64,000 bases of DNA from Hydrogenophaga sp. (GTDB lineage: Bacteria; Pseudomonadota; Gammaproteobacteria; Burkholderiales; Burkholderiaceae_C), in contig NZ_JAHBZK010000003.1 in NCBI RefSeq assembly GCF_019635465.1, positions 62,001 through 126,000 of the forward strand. The letters run 5' to 3'. Both the position numbers and the translations under genes were made by a program. Below are positions 1 to 9,065 of the stretch, piece after piece; position 1 is the stretch's first letter, and every line of letters starts with the position of its first letter. The notes beneath the pieces were generated by a model, which worked only from the letters and a program-made list of their open reading frames with translations, was not told where the DNA came from and did not search any database.

Positions 1-1338
1 GGCCACGTTCTCCAGCACCGTCATGTCGGGCACCAGCTTGACGTGCTGGAAGGTGCGCGAGAGCCCGCGGCGCGCAATGGCCCGCGCCCCCATGCCGTCG
101 ACGCGCTCGCCGCGCAGCCAGACCTCGCCGTCCGAGAGCGGCAACACACCCGAGACGAGGTTGAAGGTGGTGGACTTGCCGGCGCCGTTGGGACCGATGA
201 GACCGAAGATCTCACCCGCGCGGATGTCAAAGCTCACGCCGTTGACGGCCACCAGGCCGCCGAAGGTGCGACGCACCGCCTTGACCTGCAGCAGGGCACT
301 GCCCGCCACCGGCTTGTCTCGTGCGGGCAGCGCCTCGGCGGGCGCGGCCACGGTGGGCCGGCGCCGCGTGGGCAGCCAGCGCTCGATCACCGGCCACAGA
401 CCGTCGGGCGAGAACTTGAGCACCAGCACCAGCACCACGCCGAAGACGATCACCTCGTAGCTGCCCGAGGTGCCCAGCAGCGCGGGCAGCCAGGTCTGCA
501 ATTGGTCCTCGGCGAGCTTGACCAGCGCCGCGCCGGTGAAGGCGCCCCACACATGGCCGACGCCGCCGAGCACTGCCATGAACAGGTACTCGATGCCGAA
601 CTTGATGCCGAAGGGCGAGGGGTTGACGCTGCGTTGCATGTGCGCGAACAGCCAGCCCGACACCGAGGCCAGCAAGGCGGCCACCAGAAACATGAGCAGC
701 TTGTGGCGAAACGCCGAAGCGCCCATGGCCTCGGGCATGGTGCTGCCACCGCCGCGGTTGACGTTGAGCGCGCGCATCACGCGCCCGGGGCGCGAGTCGA
801 GCAAACGCGTCACCGCCACCGCACCGAGGACGGCCACCACCCAGATGAGCAGGTACATGCGCCGCTCTTCCTGCAGGCTCAGCCCGAAGACCTCGATCGC
901 CGGCACACCGAGCAGGCCGTCGTACTTGCCCAGGGCGTCGAGGTTGCCCATGGTGTAGAAGAGCGCCAGGCTCCAGGCGATGGTGGCCAGCGGCAGGTAG
1001 TGACCCGACATGCGCAGGGTCAGCCAGCCCAGCACCAGGGCCACCACCGTGGTCACACCCAGGCCGACCAGCAGCCCCAGCCAAGGCGAGTACCCGTAGC
1101 GGACCGTCAGCCAGGCGGTGGCGTAGGCGCCCAGGCCAGCGAACGCGGCCTGCCCGAACGAGGTCAGGCCGCCGACCCCGGTGAGCAGCACCAGACCCAG
1201 CGCCACCAGGCCGAACAGGCCGATGTAATTGAGCTTGGTGATCCAGTAGTCCGGCACCGGCAGGAACGGCACCGCGGCCATGCCCGCGGCGAAGGCCAGC
1301 AGGCCGACGCGGCGTGGTGACAGGTCAATGTTCTTCAT
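1..1338 (-). CDS. branched-chain amino acid-type ABC transporter, permease-ATPase fusion (LivM-LivG), truncated by window edge
   Basis: Inner-membrane permease fused to a cytoplasmic ATPase, part of a HAAT-type importer. From the ATG at 1338 (MKNIDLSPRRVG) an open frame runs off the window. About the first 340 residues are LivM-like: many hydrophobic helices, with a TGVGGLTSFGQAAF stretch typical of the family. A short Pro/Ala linker follows, then a LivG-like ATPase with Walker A GPNGAGKSTT near residue 380. The ATPase Q-loop onward lies outside the window. The start overlaps the end of the upstream livH-like gene by 14 nt, so the two are probably translationally coupled. Neighbouring ligase and thiolase genes suggest an aromatic or organic acid substrate rather than an amino acid; that is inference. 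Single-chain LivM-LivG fusions are known in the family. Confidence 0.88.
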   Translation of the reverse strand, partial: MKNIDLSPRRVGLLAFAAGMAAVPFLPVPDYWITKLNYIGLFGLVALGLVLLTGVGGLTSFGQAAFAGLGAYATAWLTVRYGYSPWLGLLVGLGVTTVVALVLGWLTLRMSGHYLPLATIAWSLALFYTMGNLDALGKYDGLLGVPAIEVFGLSLQEERRMYLLIWVVAVLGAVAVTRLLDSRPGRVMRALNVNRGGGSTMPEAMGASAFRHKLLMFLVAALLASVSGWLFAHMQRSVNPSPFGIKFGIEYLFMAVLGGVGHVWGAFTGAALVKLAEDQLQTWLPALLGTSGSYEVIVFGVVLVLVLKFSPDGLWPVIERWLPTRRRPTVAAPAEALPARDKPVAGSALLQVKAVRRTFGGLVAVNGVSFDIRAGEIFGLIGPNGAGKSTTFNLVSGVLPLSDGEVWLRGERVDGMGARAIARRGLSRTFQHVKLVPDMTVLENVA

Positions 1339-2362
1339 CGTGCGGATCGATAAATGAGCGCCACAGCAGCACCGGCAGGATGGCGGTAAAGACGATCACC
1401 TCCTTGAAGGCGCTGGCCCAGAACGAGCCGAAGGCTTCGATCAGACCCACGCCCAGCGCACCGGCGAGTGCCAGGGGAAAGCTGGTGAGGCCGGCGAACA
1501 CCGCCGCCACGAATCCCTTGAGCCCGATGAGGAAGCCGCTGTCGAAAAAGATGGTGGTGGTGGGCCCGATGAGCAGGCCCGACAGCGCCCCGATGAAGGC
1601 CGCCAGCGTGAAGCTGAGCGAGCCCGCGGCGTCGGTGGAGATGCCCATGAGGCGCGCACCGGTGCGGTTGACCGAGGTGGCGCGCAAGGCCTTGCCGGTG
1701 AGCGTGCGGTCGAACAGCACGAACAGCGCAACGATCAGCGCCACCGAGACGCCGACGATGATCAGCGCCTGCCCGCTCAGCGTGACCGGCCCGAGGCTGA
1801 TGCGCTCGTCCCAGAAGGGCGGGTTGCGAAACCCTTCGGCGCCGAAGAAGGCCAGCCCCAGCCCGGTGAGCGCGAAGTGCACGCCGACCGAGACGATGAG
1901 CAACACCAGCGAACTCGCGCTGGCCAGAGAGCGGTAAGCCAGCCGGTACACCAGCGGCCCCATGGGTGTGATCAGCGCCAGCGTGAGCAGCACCTGCACC
2001 ATGAGCGAGGGCTGGCGCGGCACGGCCCAGGCGGTGAGGGCACAGGCCGCCAGCGGCAGCAGCGCCACCCGGGCCGCCTGCTGCCAACGCCGCCGCCAGG
2101 GCCAGCGCTCGCGCCAGCCCTGCACCGCATCGAGCACCAACACCAGCGCCACCATCAGCAGCAGCAGCCACACCGTGCCCGGCAAGGTGCCGCTTTGCAT
2201 CAGCGCCAGGGTGAGGGCGGCAAACGCCACGTACTCGCCCTGCGGAATGAAGACGACGCGCGTGACCGCAAACACCAGCACCAGGGCAATGGCCACCAAA
2301 GCGTAGACGGCGCCGTTAATGACGCCGTCCACGCCCAGGATCGCGGCGATGGTCATGTCCAT
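1325..2362 (-). CDS. branched-chain amino acid-type ABC transporter permease (LivH family)
   Basis: Second inner-membrane permease of the importer, about 345 aa, beginning MDMTIAAILGVDGVINGAVY. The motif VINGAVYALVAIALVLVF is the standard LivH N-terminus, and GAxxGLLIGPTTTIFFDSG and GLKGFVAAVFAG match the conserved cytoplasmic-loop region. The frame is open upstream to 2383, but the ATG at 2362 follows a purine-rich GAAGAAAG stretch and gives the usual N-terminus; an ATG two codons downstream is the alternative. An insert of about 50 Arg/Trp/Ala-rich residues near residues 55-105 makes it longer than typical LivH (about 290-310 aa). It lies 55 nt after the binding-protein gene and overlaps the downstream fusion gene. 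Confidence 0.88.
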   Translation of the reverse strand: MDMTIAAILGVDGVINGAVYALVAIALVLVFAVTRVVFIPQGEYVAFAALTLALMQSGTLPGTVWLLLLMVALVLVLDAVQGWRERWPWRRRWQQAARVALLPLAACALTAWAVPRQPSLMVQVLLTLALITPMGPLVYRLAYRSLASASSLVLLIVSVGVHFALTGLGLAFFGAEGFRNPPFWDERISLGPVTLSGQALIIVGVSVALIVALFVLFDRTLTGKALRATSVNRTGARLMGISTDAAGSLSFTLAAFIGALSGLLIGPTTTIFFDSGFLIGLKGFVAAVFAGLTSFPLALAGALGVGLIEAFGSFWASAFKEVIVFTAILPVLLWRSFIDPHDEEH

Positions 2363-2417
2363 AGGGGTTCTTTCTTCCGGCACACCGCCGGACCGCGGCT
2401 GCGGCCCGGCTGGGGCC

Positions 2418-3560
2418 TCACTTCTCGAGTTTCCAGTCGCCGTTGACGACCTTCATGACCACACCGGTGTCGGGCACGAAGCCCCAGTGGTCGGTGGCGC
2501 TGTAGTCGAGCACACCGTGCGTGACCGGCAGCGCGCCCTGCGATTCGATGGCGTCCTTGAGCGCGGCGCGGAACTCGGGTGTACCGGGCTTGGCCTTCTT
2601 GAGGGCCACCGGCACTGTCTTGTCGAGCAGCAGGTAGGCGTCGTAGGAATGGGCCGCGAACTGGTTGCGCAGGCCGGCGCCATGGGTCTTCTCGTAGGCT
2701 GCGTTGAAGGCCACGCCCAGCGCCTTGCTGGGGTGGTTGTCGGGCAACTGCTCGGCCACCACCACCGGGCCCGAGGTCACGAAGGTGCCCTCGACAGCCT
2801 TGCCACCCACACGCATCAGGTCGCGCGTGGCGGCGGCGTGGGTTTGGTAGAACTTGCCCTTGTAGCCACGGTCGACCAGGCCCAGCTGGGGCATGGCGGC
2901 GCCGCTGCCCGAAGCCACGATGACCATGGCGTCGGGGTTGGCGGCCGTGAGCTTGAGCGCCTGGCCGGTGACGCTGGTGTCCGAACGCGCGAAGCGTTCG
3001 GTGGCCACCAGCTTGATGCCGGCCTTGTCAAGCAGCGGCGTCAGGGCCTGCAGCCACTGCTCGCCATAGGCATCGGTGTAGCCGATGAAACCCACCGTCT
3101 TCACGCCGTGCTTTTGCATGTGGTTGACCATGGCGATGGCCATGACGCCGTTGCTCTGCGGCATGCGAAAGCTCCAGGCGTCCTTGCCGGGCGGCAGGCC
3201 GATCGGCGAGAGCGCGAGTTGCGGCGTGCCGGACTCGGCCGCGACTTCGGCCATGGGAATGGCCACCGGCGTGGCGCCCGAGCCCACGATCACGTCGACC
3301 TTGTCCTGGTTGACGAAGCGGCGCGCGTTCTGCACGCCCTTGGTCGGGTCGGTGGCGTCGTCCAGGATGATGACGTTGACCTTCTCACCGCCGATCGTGG
3401 CCGGCCACATCTTCACGCCGTTGCTCATGGGAATGCCGAGGCCGGACGCAGGGCCGGTGAGCGGCACGCTCACGCCGACGGTGAGGTCGGCCCAGGCGGC
3501 CGAGGCCAGCGTGGCGACGACGGCAGCGGCCAGGGTCTGGCGGACGAAGCTCTTCTTCAT
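2418..3560 (-). CDS. ABC transporter substrate-binding protein, branched-chain amino acid type (LivK/HmgII-like)
   Basis: Periplasmic receptor of the importer, 380 aa. Residues 1-24 form a Sec signal peptide (MKKSFVRQ, Ala-rich core, cleavage after AWA). The mature part begins LTVGVSVPLTGPASGLG, the classic start of type I periplasmic binding proteins, and carries the DDATDPTKGVQNARR segment of the Peripla_BP_6 family. A strong AGGAG lies 7 nt before the ATG. It sits between the thiolase gene (57 nt upstream) and the permeases in one minus-strand operon. Receptors in this position beside CoA ligases often bind aromatic or phenylpropanoid acids; the actual ligand cannot be read from the sequence. 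Confidence 0.9.
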   Translation of the reverse strand: MKKSFVRQTLAAAVVATLASAAWADLTVGVSVPLTGPASGLGIPMSNGVKMWPATIGGEKVNVIILDDATDPTKGVQNARRFVNQDKVDVIVGSGATPVAIPMAEVAAESGTPQLALSPIGLPPGKDAWSFRMPQSNGVMAIAMVNHMQKHGVKTVGFIGYTDAYGEQWLQALTPLLDKAGIKLVATERFARSDTSVTGQALKLTAANPDAMVIVASGSGAAMPQLGLVDRGYKGKFYQTHAAATRDLMRVGGKAVEGTFVTSGPVVVAEQLPDNHPSKALGVAFNAAYEKTHGAGLRNQFAAHSYDAYLLLDKTVPVALKKAKPGTPEFRAALKDAIESQGALPVTHGVLDYSATDHWGFVPDTGVVMKVVNGDWKLEK

Positions 3561-3617
3561 GGGTTGTCTCCTGAGGTGTTGCGTGTGCTGATGGCCCGCA
3601 CGCGCGAGGGCTTGGAA

Positions 3618-4868
3618 TCAGTGGGTGGCGGCCGGGTTTTCAAGCAGCAGCGCGATGCCCTGACCACCGCCGATGCAGGCCGAGGCCACGCCCCAGCGCG
3701 CACCGATGTCGCGCAGCTGACGCGCGCAGGTGATGGTCAGGCGCACGCCGGTGGCGGCCAGCGGGTGGCCCAGCGCAATGGCGCCGCCGTGTACGTTGAG
3801 ACGGTCCTGGTCGAGCTGCAGCTCGCGCGCCACGGCCAGGGCCTGCGCGCCCTGCGCTTCGTTGATCTCGAAACGCGCCACGTCGCCCAGTGCCACGCCG
3901 GCGCGCTCGAGCAGCAAGCGGATGGCCGGCGCGGGGCCGATGCCCATGATCTCGGGCGGCACGCCCACCACGGCGGCGGCCACCAGACGCGCCAGCGGCG
4001 CCTTGCCCGCGGCCTTGACGCCGGCACCGTTGGTGACGAGAGCAGCCGCGGCGGCGTCGGTCAGCGCCGAGCTGTTGCCGCCGGTCTGCACGCCGTCCTT
4101 GAACACGGTGCGCAGCTTGGCCAGTACTTCGGGCGGCGTGGGGCGGGGGTGGGTGTCCTTGTCGGCCACGGCGCTCTTGCCGCTCAGGCGCAGCCGACGG
4201 GCGCGGTAGCCCTCGCGCTCGAAGTCTTCGTTGGCCACCGGCACGATCTCGCCGTCGAACCAGCCCGCGGCCTGGGCGGCCACGGCGCGCTCGAAGGAGC
4301 GCGCCGCGAAGGCGTCGACGTCTTCGCGCGTGAGGCCGTAGCGCTGCGCGAGGTTCTCGGCGGTGCGGATCATGCTGATGTCGGCGGCCGGATCGGTGAG
4401 CGCCTCCCACATGTAGTCTTTGAAGCCGATCGGCGCGCCCAGGCGAAAGCCGCCGCGGTGGTCGAAGGCGGCAATCGGATTGCGTGTCATCGATTCGGTG
4501 CCGACCACCAGCACCTGGCTGGCGATGCCCGCCGCGAGCTGCTCGCCGGCCTGGCGGAACAGCTCGAAGCCAGTGCCACAGATGCGCTGGGTCATCAGCG
4601 CCGGCACCTCGACCGGCACACCGGCGTACAGGCCGATGTGGCGCGGCACATAGAACTGGTCGAAGCCGCCGGGTGCCATGTTGCCGGCGATGACCGAATC
4701 AACGGCCTGCGCTGACACGCCGGTGCGCACGAGCACCTCGCGCGCGACCTTGATGCCGAGGTCGATCGGGTTGGCGTCGGCGAAGGCGCCCATGTAATCC
4801 ACCATGGGGGTGCGCACGCCGTCGAGGATGAAGACGTCGTCGAAGGTCTGGCTCTGGCCGCGGGTCAT
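3618..4868 (-). CDS. thiolase family protein (acetyl-CoA acetyltransferase / 3-ketoacyl-CoA thiolase)
   Basis: Cytoplasmic thiolase of 416 aa, close to the family's usual 390-430. The nucleophilic Cys is C97 in [11 protein letters not shown]. The C-terminal catalytic motifs are also present: [16 protein letters not shown] with the His, and [14 protein letters not shown] with the second Cys. The start ATG overlaps the stop of the upstream CoA ligase gene (ATGA), so the ligase and thiolase are coupled. Together they suggest activation of an acid to its CoA ester followed by thiolytic chain shortening, as in CoA-dependent ferulate or phenylpropanoid degradation. The chain-length preference is unknown, and no hydratase or dehydrogenase is visible between the two genes. 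Confidence 0.9.
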   Translation of the reverse strand: MTRGQSQTFDDVFILDGVRTPMVDYMGAFADANPIDLGIKVAREVLVRTGVSAQAVDSVIAGNMAPGGFDQFYVPRHIGLYAGVPVEVPALMTQRICGTGFELFRQAGEQLAAGIASQVLVVGTESMTRNPIAAFDHRGGFRLGAPIGFKDYMWEALTDPAADISMIRTAENLAQRYGLTREDVDAFAARSFERAVAAQAAGWFDGEIVPVANEDFEREGYRARRLRLSGKSAVADKDTHPRPTPPEVLAKLRTVFKDGVQTGGNSSALTDAAAAALVTNGAGVKAAGKAPLARLVAAAVVGVPPEIMGIGPAPAIRLLLERAGVALGDVARFEINEAQGAQALAVARELQLDQDRLNVHGGAIALGHPLAATGVRLTITCARQLRDIGARWGVASACIGGGQGIALLLENPAATH

Positions 4869-6682
4869 CGGGAGGCTTTCTCAGGGGTGGCGGGTCGAAG
4901 GGTGCCGGGCGCGTCGGCCTGCAAGGCCGCCACCTCATGGGCACGGCGTTGCAGCACGGCGCGCTGGTTGAGGTAGCCCTTGTCGGTGATCTCGCCGGCG
5001 TCGGCGTTGGGCGGTTCGTCGAGGACACGGGCGCGGGTGGGCGACTGCGAGGAGCCGCCGCCTTCAGCACGCAGCACGGCCAGGCCGCGCGCGATGTGCT
5101 GCTCGAGCAGATCGCGCGGCATCTGCAGGGCGGCGGCGGTGGGGAACACCAGCACGCCGATCTGGTCGCTGTCGTGGCCGGTGATGACCGCGTCTTGCGC
5201 GTACGGCGCCAGGGCCGAGACCACGCGCAGGCGCAAGGTGCCCACCGACACCCAGGTGCCGGTGGTGAGCTTGAAGTCCTCGGCCACGCGGCCGTTGAAC
5301 ACCACGCCATGCTCGGGCCGCCCGGCATCGGCCAGCAGCCCGGCGTCGCCGATGCAGTAGTAGCCTTCGTCGTCGAAGGCCTTGGCCGTGAGCTCGGGCG
5401 CGTGCCGGTAGCCGGGGAAGATGCTCACGCCCTTGATGCGCATCTCCAGCTTCTCGCCGTTGGGCACGAACTTGAGTGCCAGACCAGGCAGCACGCCACC
5501 GATGACGCCGGCACGCTCCATGCGCCAGTGCGCACTGGTGACCGCCGGTGCGGTCTCGGTCGAGCCCCAGGAGGTGGTGAGCCAGATCTCGCGACCCAGC
5601 ACCTTCCTGGCGAGGGCCTGCAGCCGCTCCCAGCTGGCTTGCGGCAAAGCCGCGCCAGCGTAGAAGACCGCGCGCAGGCGACCTAGCACCCGGCGCGCGA
5701 GTTCATCGTCGGCTTCGAGCAGCGGCATGGCCATGTCGAAGCCGCGCGGCACGTTGAACCAGATGGTGGGCTGCATCTCGGCCAGGTTGGCCACGGTCTT
5801 GTCGATCAGGCCCGGTGCGGGCCGGCCCTCGTCGATGACCAGCGTGCCGCCGTGGCACATCACCATGTGCAGGTTGTGGTTGCCGCCGAAGGTGTGGCTC
5901 CAGGGCAGCCAGTCCACCAGCACCGGCTTCTCGTGGCGCAGGAAGCGCCAGGTCTGGGCAATCATCTGCTGGTTGGCGCACAGCATGCGGTGGGTGTTGA
6001 TCACCACCTTGGGCGTGCCGGTGGAGCCCGAGGTCAGCAGGTACTTGGCGGTGGTGTCGGGTGTGATGGCCGCAAACGCGGCCTGCACCGCGGGCGTCTC
6101 GTCGGTGGCCAGCAGTTGCGCGAAGTCGGTCGCACCGGCGATGCGCCCGGCACCCTGGCTGAAGACCAGAGGCACGTCCAGGCCGCAGGTCTCGAGGGCG
6201 TGCCCATAGACGGCCGCATCGGACGCGTAGATCAGCGCCGGCTGCAGCGTGCGCAGGATGCCGTGGATCTTGGTGTGGTCCTGCGTCAGACGGCAGTACG
6301 CGCTGGACACCGTGCAGCTGGCGCGCCCGATGTGCTGCGTGGCCAGCACCAGCAGCAGGTGGTCGATGGCGTTGTCGGACACCACCACCACCGGCGCGTC
6401 TGGCGGCAGGTCGCGCTCGAGCAGGGCCTGCGCGATGCGCCCGACGGCGCTGCGCAGTTCGGCCCAGCTCATCCGGCGCCAGCCATCACCGGCGCGCTCG
6501 GCCACGGCCAGGGCGGCGGGCGTGTGTTGCGCCCAGTGCTCGAGCCAGTCGCCGACACAGCGTGCGTGATCGCCCAGAGGTTCGCTCGAACGCAGCACAA
6601 AGCTGCCGTCGGCGCGGTGCTCCACCGTGGCCGAGGGCGCGGCCAGCCAGTCGGTGTTGTTGAGCCAGTCGAGTGCGCTCAT
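4865..6682 (-). CDS. feruloyl-CoA synthetase-like AMP-forming acyl-CoA ligase
   Basis: Cytoplasmic ANL-family ligase (605 aa) that would adenylate an aromatic or acyl acid and transfer it to CoA. Visible motifs are the P-loop [17 protein letters not shown], the [15 protein letters not shown] block, and [13 protein letters not shown], all in the form found in bacterial feruloyl-CoA synthetases; a C-terminal [18 protein letters not shown] hinge follows. The frame is open to 6946, but the homologous region begins at [12 protein letters not shown]. The ATG at 6682 follows GGAGACA; an in-frame ATG at 6691 is the alternative. A palindromic operator (6689-6704) lies directly over the start region. 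The stop overlaps the thiolase start. Ferulate specificity is inferred from motif resemblance only. Confidence 0.85.
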   Translation of the reverse strand: MSALDWLNNTDWLAAPSATVEHRADGSFVLRSSEPLGDHARCVGDWLEHWAQHTPAALAVAERAGDGWRRMSWAELRSAVGRIAQALLERDLPPDAPVVVVSDNAIDHLLLVLATQHIGRASCTVSSAYCRLTQDHTKIHGILRTLQPALIYASDAAVYGHALETCGLDVPLVFSQGAGRIAGATDFAQLLATDETPAVQAAFAAITPDTTAKYLLTSGSTGTPKVVINTHRMLCANQQMIAQTWRFLRHEKPVLVDWLPWSHTFGGNHNLHMVMCHGGTLVIDEGRPAPGLIDKTVANLAEMQPTIWFNVPRGFDMAMPLLEADDELARRVLGRLRAVFYAGAALPQASWERLQALARKVLGREIWLTTSWGSTETAPAVTSAHWRMERAGVIGGVLPGLALKFVPNGEKLEMRIKGVSIFPGYRHAPELTAKAFDDEGYYCIGDAGLLADAGRPEHGVVFNGRVAEDFKLTTGTWVSVGTLRLRVVSALAPYAQDAVITGHDSDQIGVLVFPTAAALQMPRDLLEQHIARGLAVLRAEGGGSSQSPTRARVLDEPPNADAGEITDKGYLNQRAVLQRRAHEVAALQADAPGTLRPATPEKASR

Positions 6683-6688
6683 TGTCTC

Positions 6689-6704
6689 CATACAGTTGTG
6701 TATG
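6689..6704. promoter_or_regulatory. palindromic operator, copy 1 (CATACA-N4-TGTATG)
   Basis: The 16-bp site CATACAGTTGTGTATG has perfect 6-bp arms around a 4-bp centre. It overlaps the ribosome-binding and start region of the divergent CoA ligase gene. A second site of identical architecture lies 77 bp away, so both are probably bound by the adjacent TetR protein. Binding here would block transcription of the ligase-thiolase-transporter operon. Confidence 0.7.
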
Positions 6705-6764
6705 TTGTGAGCGCGGATGCTATCGAGGGTTTCCACCGATGAACTACAGGGTTTTCCCCGAATT

Positions 6765-6782
6765 CCATACATTTCTGTATGG
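6765..6782. promoter_or_regulatory. palindromic operator, copy 2 (CCATACA-N4-TGTATGG)
   Basis: CCATACATTTCTGTATGG has perfect 7-bp arms around TTTC. It lies about 20 bp upstream of a possible -10 box (TAGAAT at 6802-6807) for the TetR gene, a position suited to autoregulation. The arms match operator copy 1. Confidence 0.7.
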
Positions 6783-6815
6783 AAGTGCCGTGGGCGGTGC
6801 ATAGAATGCCGCGCG

Positions 6816-7454
6816 ATGAACAGCCCGGCCGAACCCAGCGTGCGCCGCCCGCGCAAACCCCGCGCCGGCGGCGAAGTGGCGCGCAATCCCCTGACGCCGG
6901 ACACCTGGATCGAGGCGGCCACGGAAGTGCTGGTGAACCAGGGCATCGACCACGTGCGCGTCGATCTGCTGGCGCAGCAGCTCGGTGTTACCCGCGGCAG
7001 CTTCTACTGGCACTTCAAGGACCGTGAGGACCTGCTGCGCCGCGTGCTGCAGGCCTGGCGCGAAACCGCGACCGAGAACCTGACGGTACGGCTGGAGTCG
7101 GCCCATGCGGACCCGCTGGAACAGTTGCGCGATGTGCTCTCGCTGCCATTCCGGGGCCGTGCCGCGGCCCGCGCGGCGCGCATCGAGCTGGCCATCCGTG
7201 CCTGGGCGCGGCGCGATCAGATGGCGCGTTTTGCCGTTGACGAGGCCGACGCCAGCCGCATCGGCTACATCGCGCAGCTGTTTTCGGCGATCGGCTTTCC
7301 GGTGCTGGAAGCGCGCGCACGCGCCTTCATGCTCTACGGCTACATCGTCTCGGAGTCGCAGATGCCCTCGTTGAGCACCGAGGCGCAAAAGCAGGAGCGC
7401 CGCGCCTTTGCCGAGCGGCTGTTCACCCAGCGGCTGGCGCCGCCCGGGGCCTGA
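6816..7454 (+). CDS. TetR/AcrR family transcriptional regulator
   Basis: DNA-binding repressor of 212 aa, encoded divergently from the CoA ligase operon. The N-terminal helix-turn-helix is clear at about residues 30-75: TEVLVNQGIDHVRVDLLAQQ, then GVTRGSFYWHFKDREDLLRRV. The C-terminal half is an all-helical ligand domain. The start is ATG 6816; TAGAAT at 6802-6807 would put the transcript start within a few bases of it, so the mRNA may be leaderless. Upstream in-frame codons (from 6717) would run through both operators and are unlikely. It probably senses the operon's substrate or CoA ester. Its TGA abuts the convergent LysE gene (TGATCA). Confidence 0.9.
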   Translation: MNSPAEPSVRRPRKPRAGGEVARNPLTPDTWIEAATEVLVNQGIDHVRVDLLAQQLGVTRGSFYWHFKDREDLLRRVLQAWRETATENLTVRLESAHADPLEQLRDVLSLPFRGRAAARAARIELAIRAWARRDQMARFAVDEADASRIGYIAQLFSAIGFPVLEARARAFMLYGYIVSESQMPSLSTEAQKQERRAFAERLFTQRLAPPGA

Positions 7455-8084
7455 TCAGACGCCGCGCTTGAACAGCGCGAGCAAGCCGCCCGCAACGACA
7501 AAGAGCGAGCCGAACACCCGGTTGAGCGCCCGCACGTGGCTGCTCGACTTGAGCGAGCCCAGCACGCGCGCGGCGAGCGCGGTGTAGCCGGCCATGACCA
7601 CCAGATCGGTGAAGCCCAGCGTGAGCCCGATGACGAGGTACTGCGGCGCAAGCGGCTGCGCCAGCTCCAGAAACTGGGGCACCACCGCCAGCAGGAAGAC
7701 CGTGCCCTTGGGGTTGAGCGCGTTGATGATCCAGCCGCGGGCGATCAGGTCGCGCGCGCGGCGGGGCAGCACCTCGGTGCTGGCCTGCACGATGGGTCGC
7801 GCCGGCGCACGCCATTGCTGGATGCCCAGCCACACCAGGTAAGCCACGCCGGCCCATTTGATGAGCGTGAACGCCAGGCTGGAAGCGGCCACCAGCGCGC
7901 CCAGACCCACGCCCACCACCAGAATCTGCGTCCAGATGCCCAGCACCAGCCCGATGGTGGTCAGGTAACCCCGGCGAAAGCCGTGCGAGAGGCCGGCACT
8001 CATGGCCGCTACAGCGCCCGCGCCGGGCGAAATGCTGATGGCCCAGGAAGCAGCGAAAAAGGCGAGCCAGGTGGCGAAATCCAT
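7455..8084 (-). CDS. LysE/RhtB family amino acid exporter
   Basis: Inner-membrane exporter of 209 aa with about six hydrophobic segments, the usual LysE/RhtB length. The N-terminal SPGAGAVAAMSAGLSHGFRRG and the NALNPKGTVFLLAVVPQF motif in the middle are family hallmarks. The substrate is unknown (amino acids or metabolites in relatives). It is a single gene converging on the TetR gene with abutting stop codons, and its promoter must lie in 8085-8170. No clear Shine-Dalgarno is seen before the ATG. Confidence 0.88.
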   Translation of the reverse strand: MDFATWLAFFAASWAISISPGAGAVAAMSAGLSHGFRRGYLTTIGLVLGIWTQILVVGVGLGALVAASSLAFTLIKWAGVAYLVWLGIQQWRAPARPIVQASTEVLPRRARDLIARGWIINALNPKGTVFLLAVVPQFLELAQPLAPQYLVIGLTLGFTDLVVMAGYTALAARVLGSLKSSSHVRALNRVFGSLFVVAGGLLALFKRGV

Positions 8085-8170
8085 GGAAGTCGGGTGATTG
8101 GTCAGCGGGGACGGGATGCTAGCGCGCCCGGCTTACCCCCACCACGCCGCAGGGAGTGGCACCGCTTCGC

Positions 8171-8686
8171 TCAGAACAGCTTCATCTTGAACTGCAGCAG
8201 CAGTGCGCCATCGACGTCGCCAATCGAGGGGATCAGACCCAGGTTGACGCCGAAACGGCGCCCTTCGATGGTGGCCATGGGCAGGGCGGCAAAGAAGGTA
8301 CCGCCGCGCTCGATGGCGGGATAACCGTTGAGCAGACCGATGGCCGCCCCCAGCTTGACCGGCCCGATGTGCCAGGGCTGCCAATTGACGGCCGCGTATT
8401 GCGACGGTTTGCCCAGGCTGTTGTCGTACACCCCGGCCATGACCGCTACCTCGGGGTTGTGCCGCCACTCGATGCCGAAGCCGAGGTTGCTCTCGTTGTA
8501 GTTGGCACTGCGGTTGAAGTGGCGGGAAAAACCGCCCACGTTGATCCAGATCTCGGGCTTGCTGGCGGCGGCCGACGCCTCGGCATCGGCGGCGTGCACC
8601 CGCGTGGCGCCGAGCGCACCCAGCACCAGCAGACTTCCCATCAGGAAGCCGCGCATCAGCGGCGCGGCCTTCACTCGATTGACCAT
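8171..8686 (-). CDS. hypothetical exported protein, probable outer-membrane beta-barrel
   Basis: Unrecognised protein of 171 aa. A Sec signal covers about residues 1-33, with cleavage near VHAADA. The rest is rich in alternating aromatic/hydrophobic and polar residues (EIWINVGGFSRHFNRSANYN, NLGFGIEWRHN, FGVNLGLIPSIGD) and ends in Phe (LLLQFKMKLF), the signature of BAM-assembled barrels. The overall pattern recalls small PagP-like barrels, but the catalytic residues of PagP cannot be assigned. The ATG at 8686 follows AAAGGGTG; a GTG two codons earlier is the alternative. It is a single gene between lysE and infA. Confidence 0.7.
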   Translation of the reverse strand: MVNRVKAAPLMRGFLMGSLLVLGALGATRVHAADAEASAAASKPEIWINVGGFSRHFNRSANYNESNLGFGIEWRHNPEVAVMAGVYDNSLGKPSQYAAVNWQPWHIGPVKLGAAIGLLNGYPAIERGGTFFAALPMATIEGRRFGVNLGLIPSIGDVDGALLLQFKMKLF

Positions 8687-8813
8687 GGACACCCTTTCAA
8701 CCGACCTGGTAACAAGTCGTGTGAAAAATGTCGGCCAGTTCGGGGGGTGTCTGTAGTCCGCCGGTCGGTGACGAACGTATCCGGTCGTGAAGCAGGTCCG
8801 GATCGGGCCGCTA

Positions 8814-9065
8814 TCAGCGCTTGCGTGGCGCCGACGGGCCTCGGCCGTCGAGGTGACGGAAGTTGATGCGGCCCTTGGTCAGGTCGTAGGGCGACAGTTC
8901 CAGGGACACCCGGTCACCCGCCAGGATGCGGATGTGGTGTTTCTTCATCTTGCCGGCGGAATAGGCAATGAGCTGATGCCCGTTGTCGAGGGTCACGCGA
9001 AAGCGCGTGTCGGGCAGCACCTCGTTGACGATACCCATCATGTCGATCAGTTCTTCCTTGGCCAT
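8814..9065 (-). CDS. infA: translation initiation factor IF-1
   Basis: Small OB-fold factor (83 aa) that binds the 30S A-site during initiation. The IF-1 core is intact: [19 protein letters not shown], then [18 protein letters not shown] and [13 protein letters not shown]. It has a basic tail ([13 protein letters not shown]) of about ten residues beyond the ordinary 72-aa protein, and it is not in a ribosomal-protein operon. Many Burkholderiales carry this second stand-alone copy in addition to the spc-operon infA. ATG 9065 is preceded by AAAGGAACCGC. Which condition uses this copy is not visible. Confidence 0.92.
   Translation of the reverse strand: MAKEELIDMMGIVNEVLPDTRFRVTLDNGHQLIAYSAGKMKKHHIRILAGDRVSLELSPYDLTKGRINFRHLDGRGPSAPRKR

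Noticed and set aside
2319-4715. 798-codon plus-strand frame opposite the receptor and thiolase genes
   Set aside because: Its product is a low-complexity His/Arg/Gly/Ala mix with no motif; it is the antisense shadow of two well-supported genes in high-GC DNA.
4865-6946. N-terminal extension of the CoA ligase to 6946
   Set aside because: The added 88 residues would cross both operators and the start of the divergent regulator, and they lack family-like sequence.
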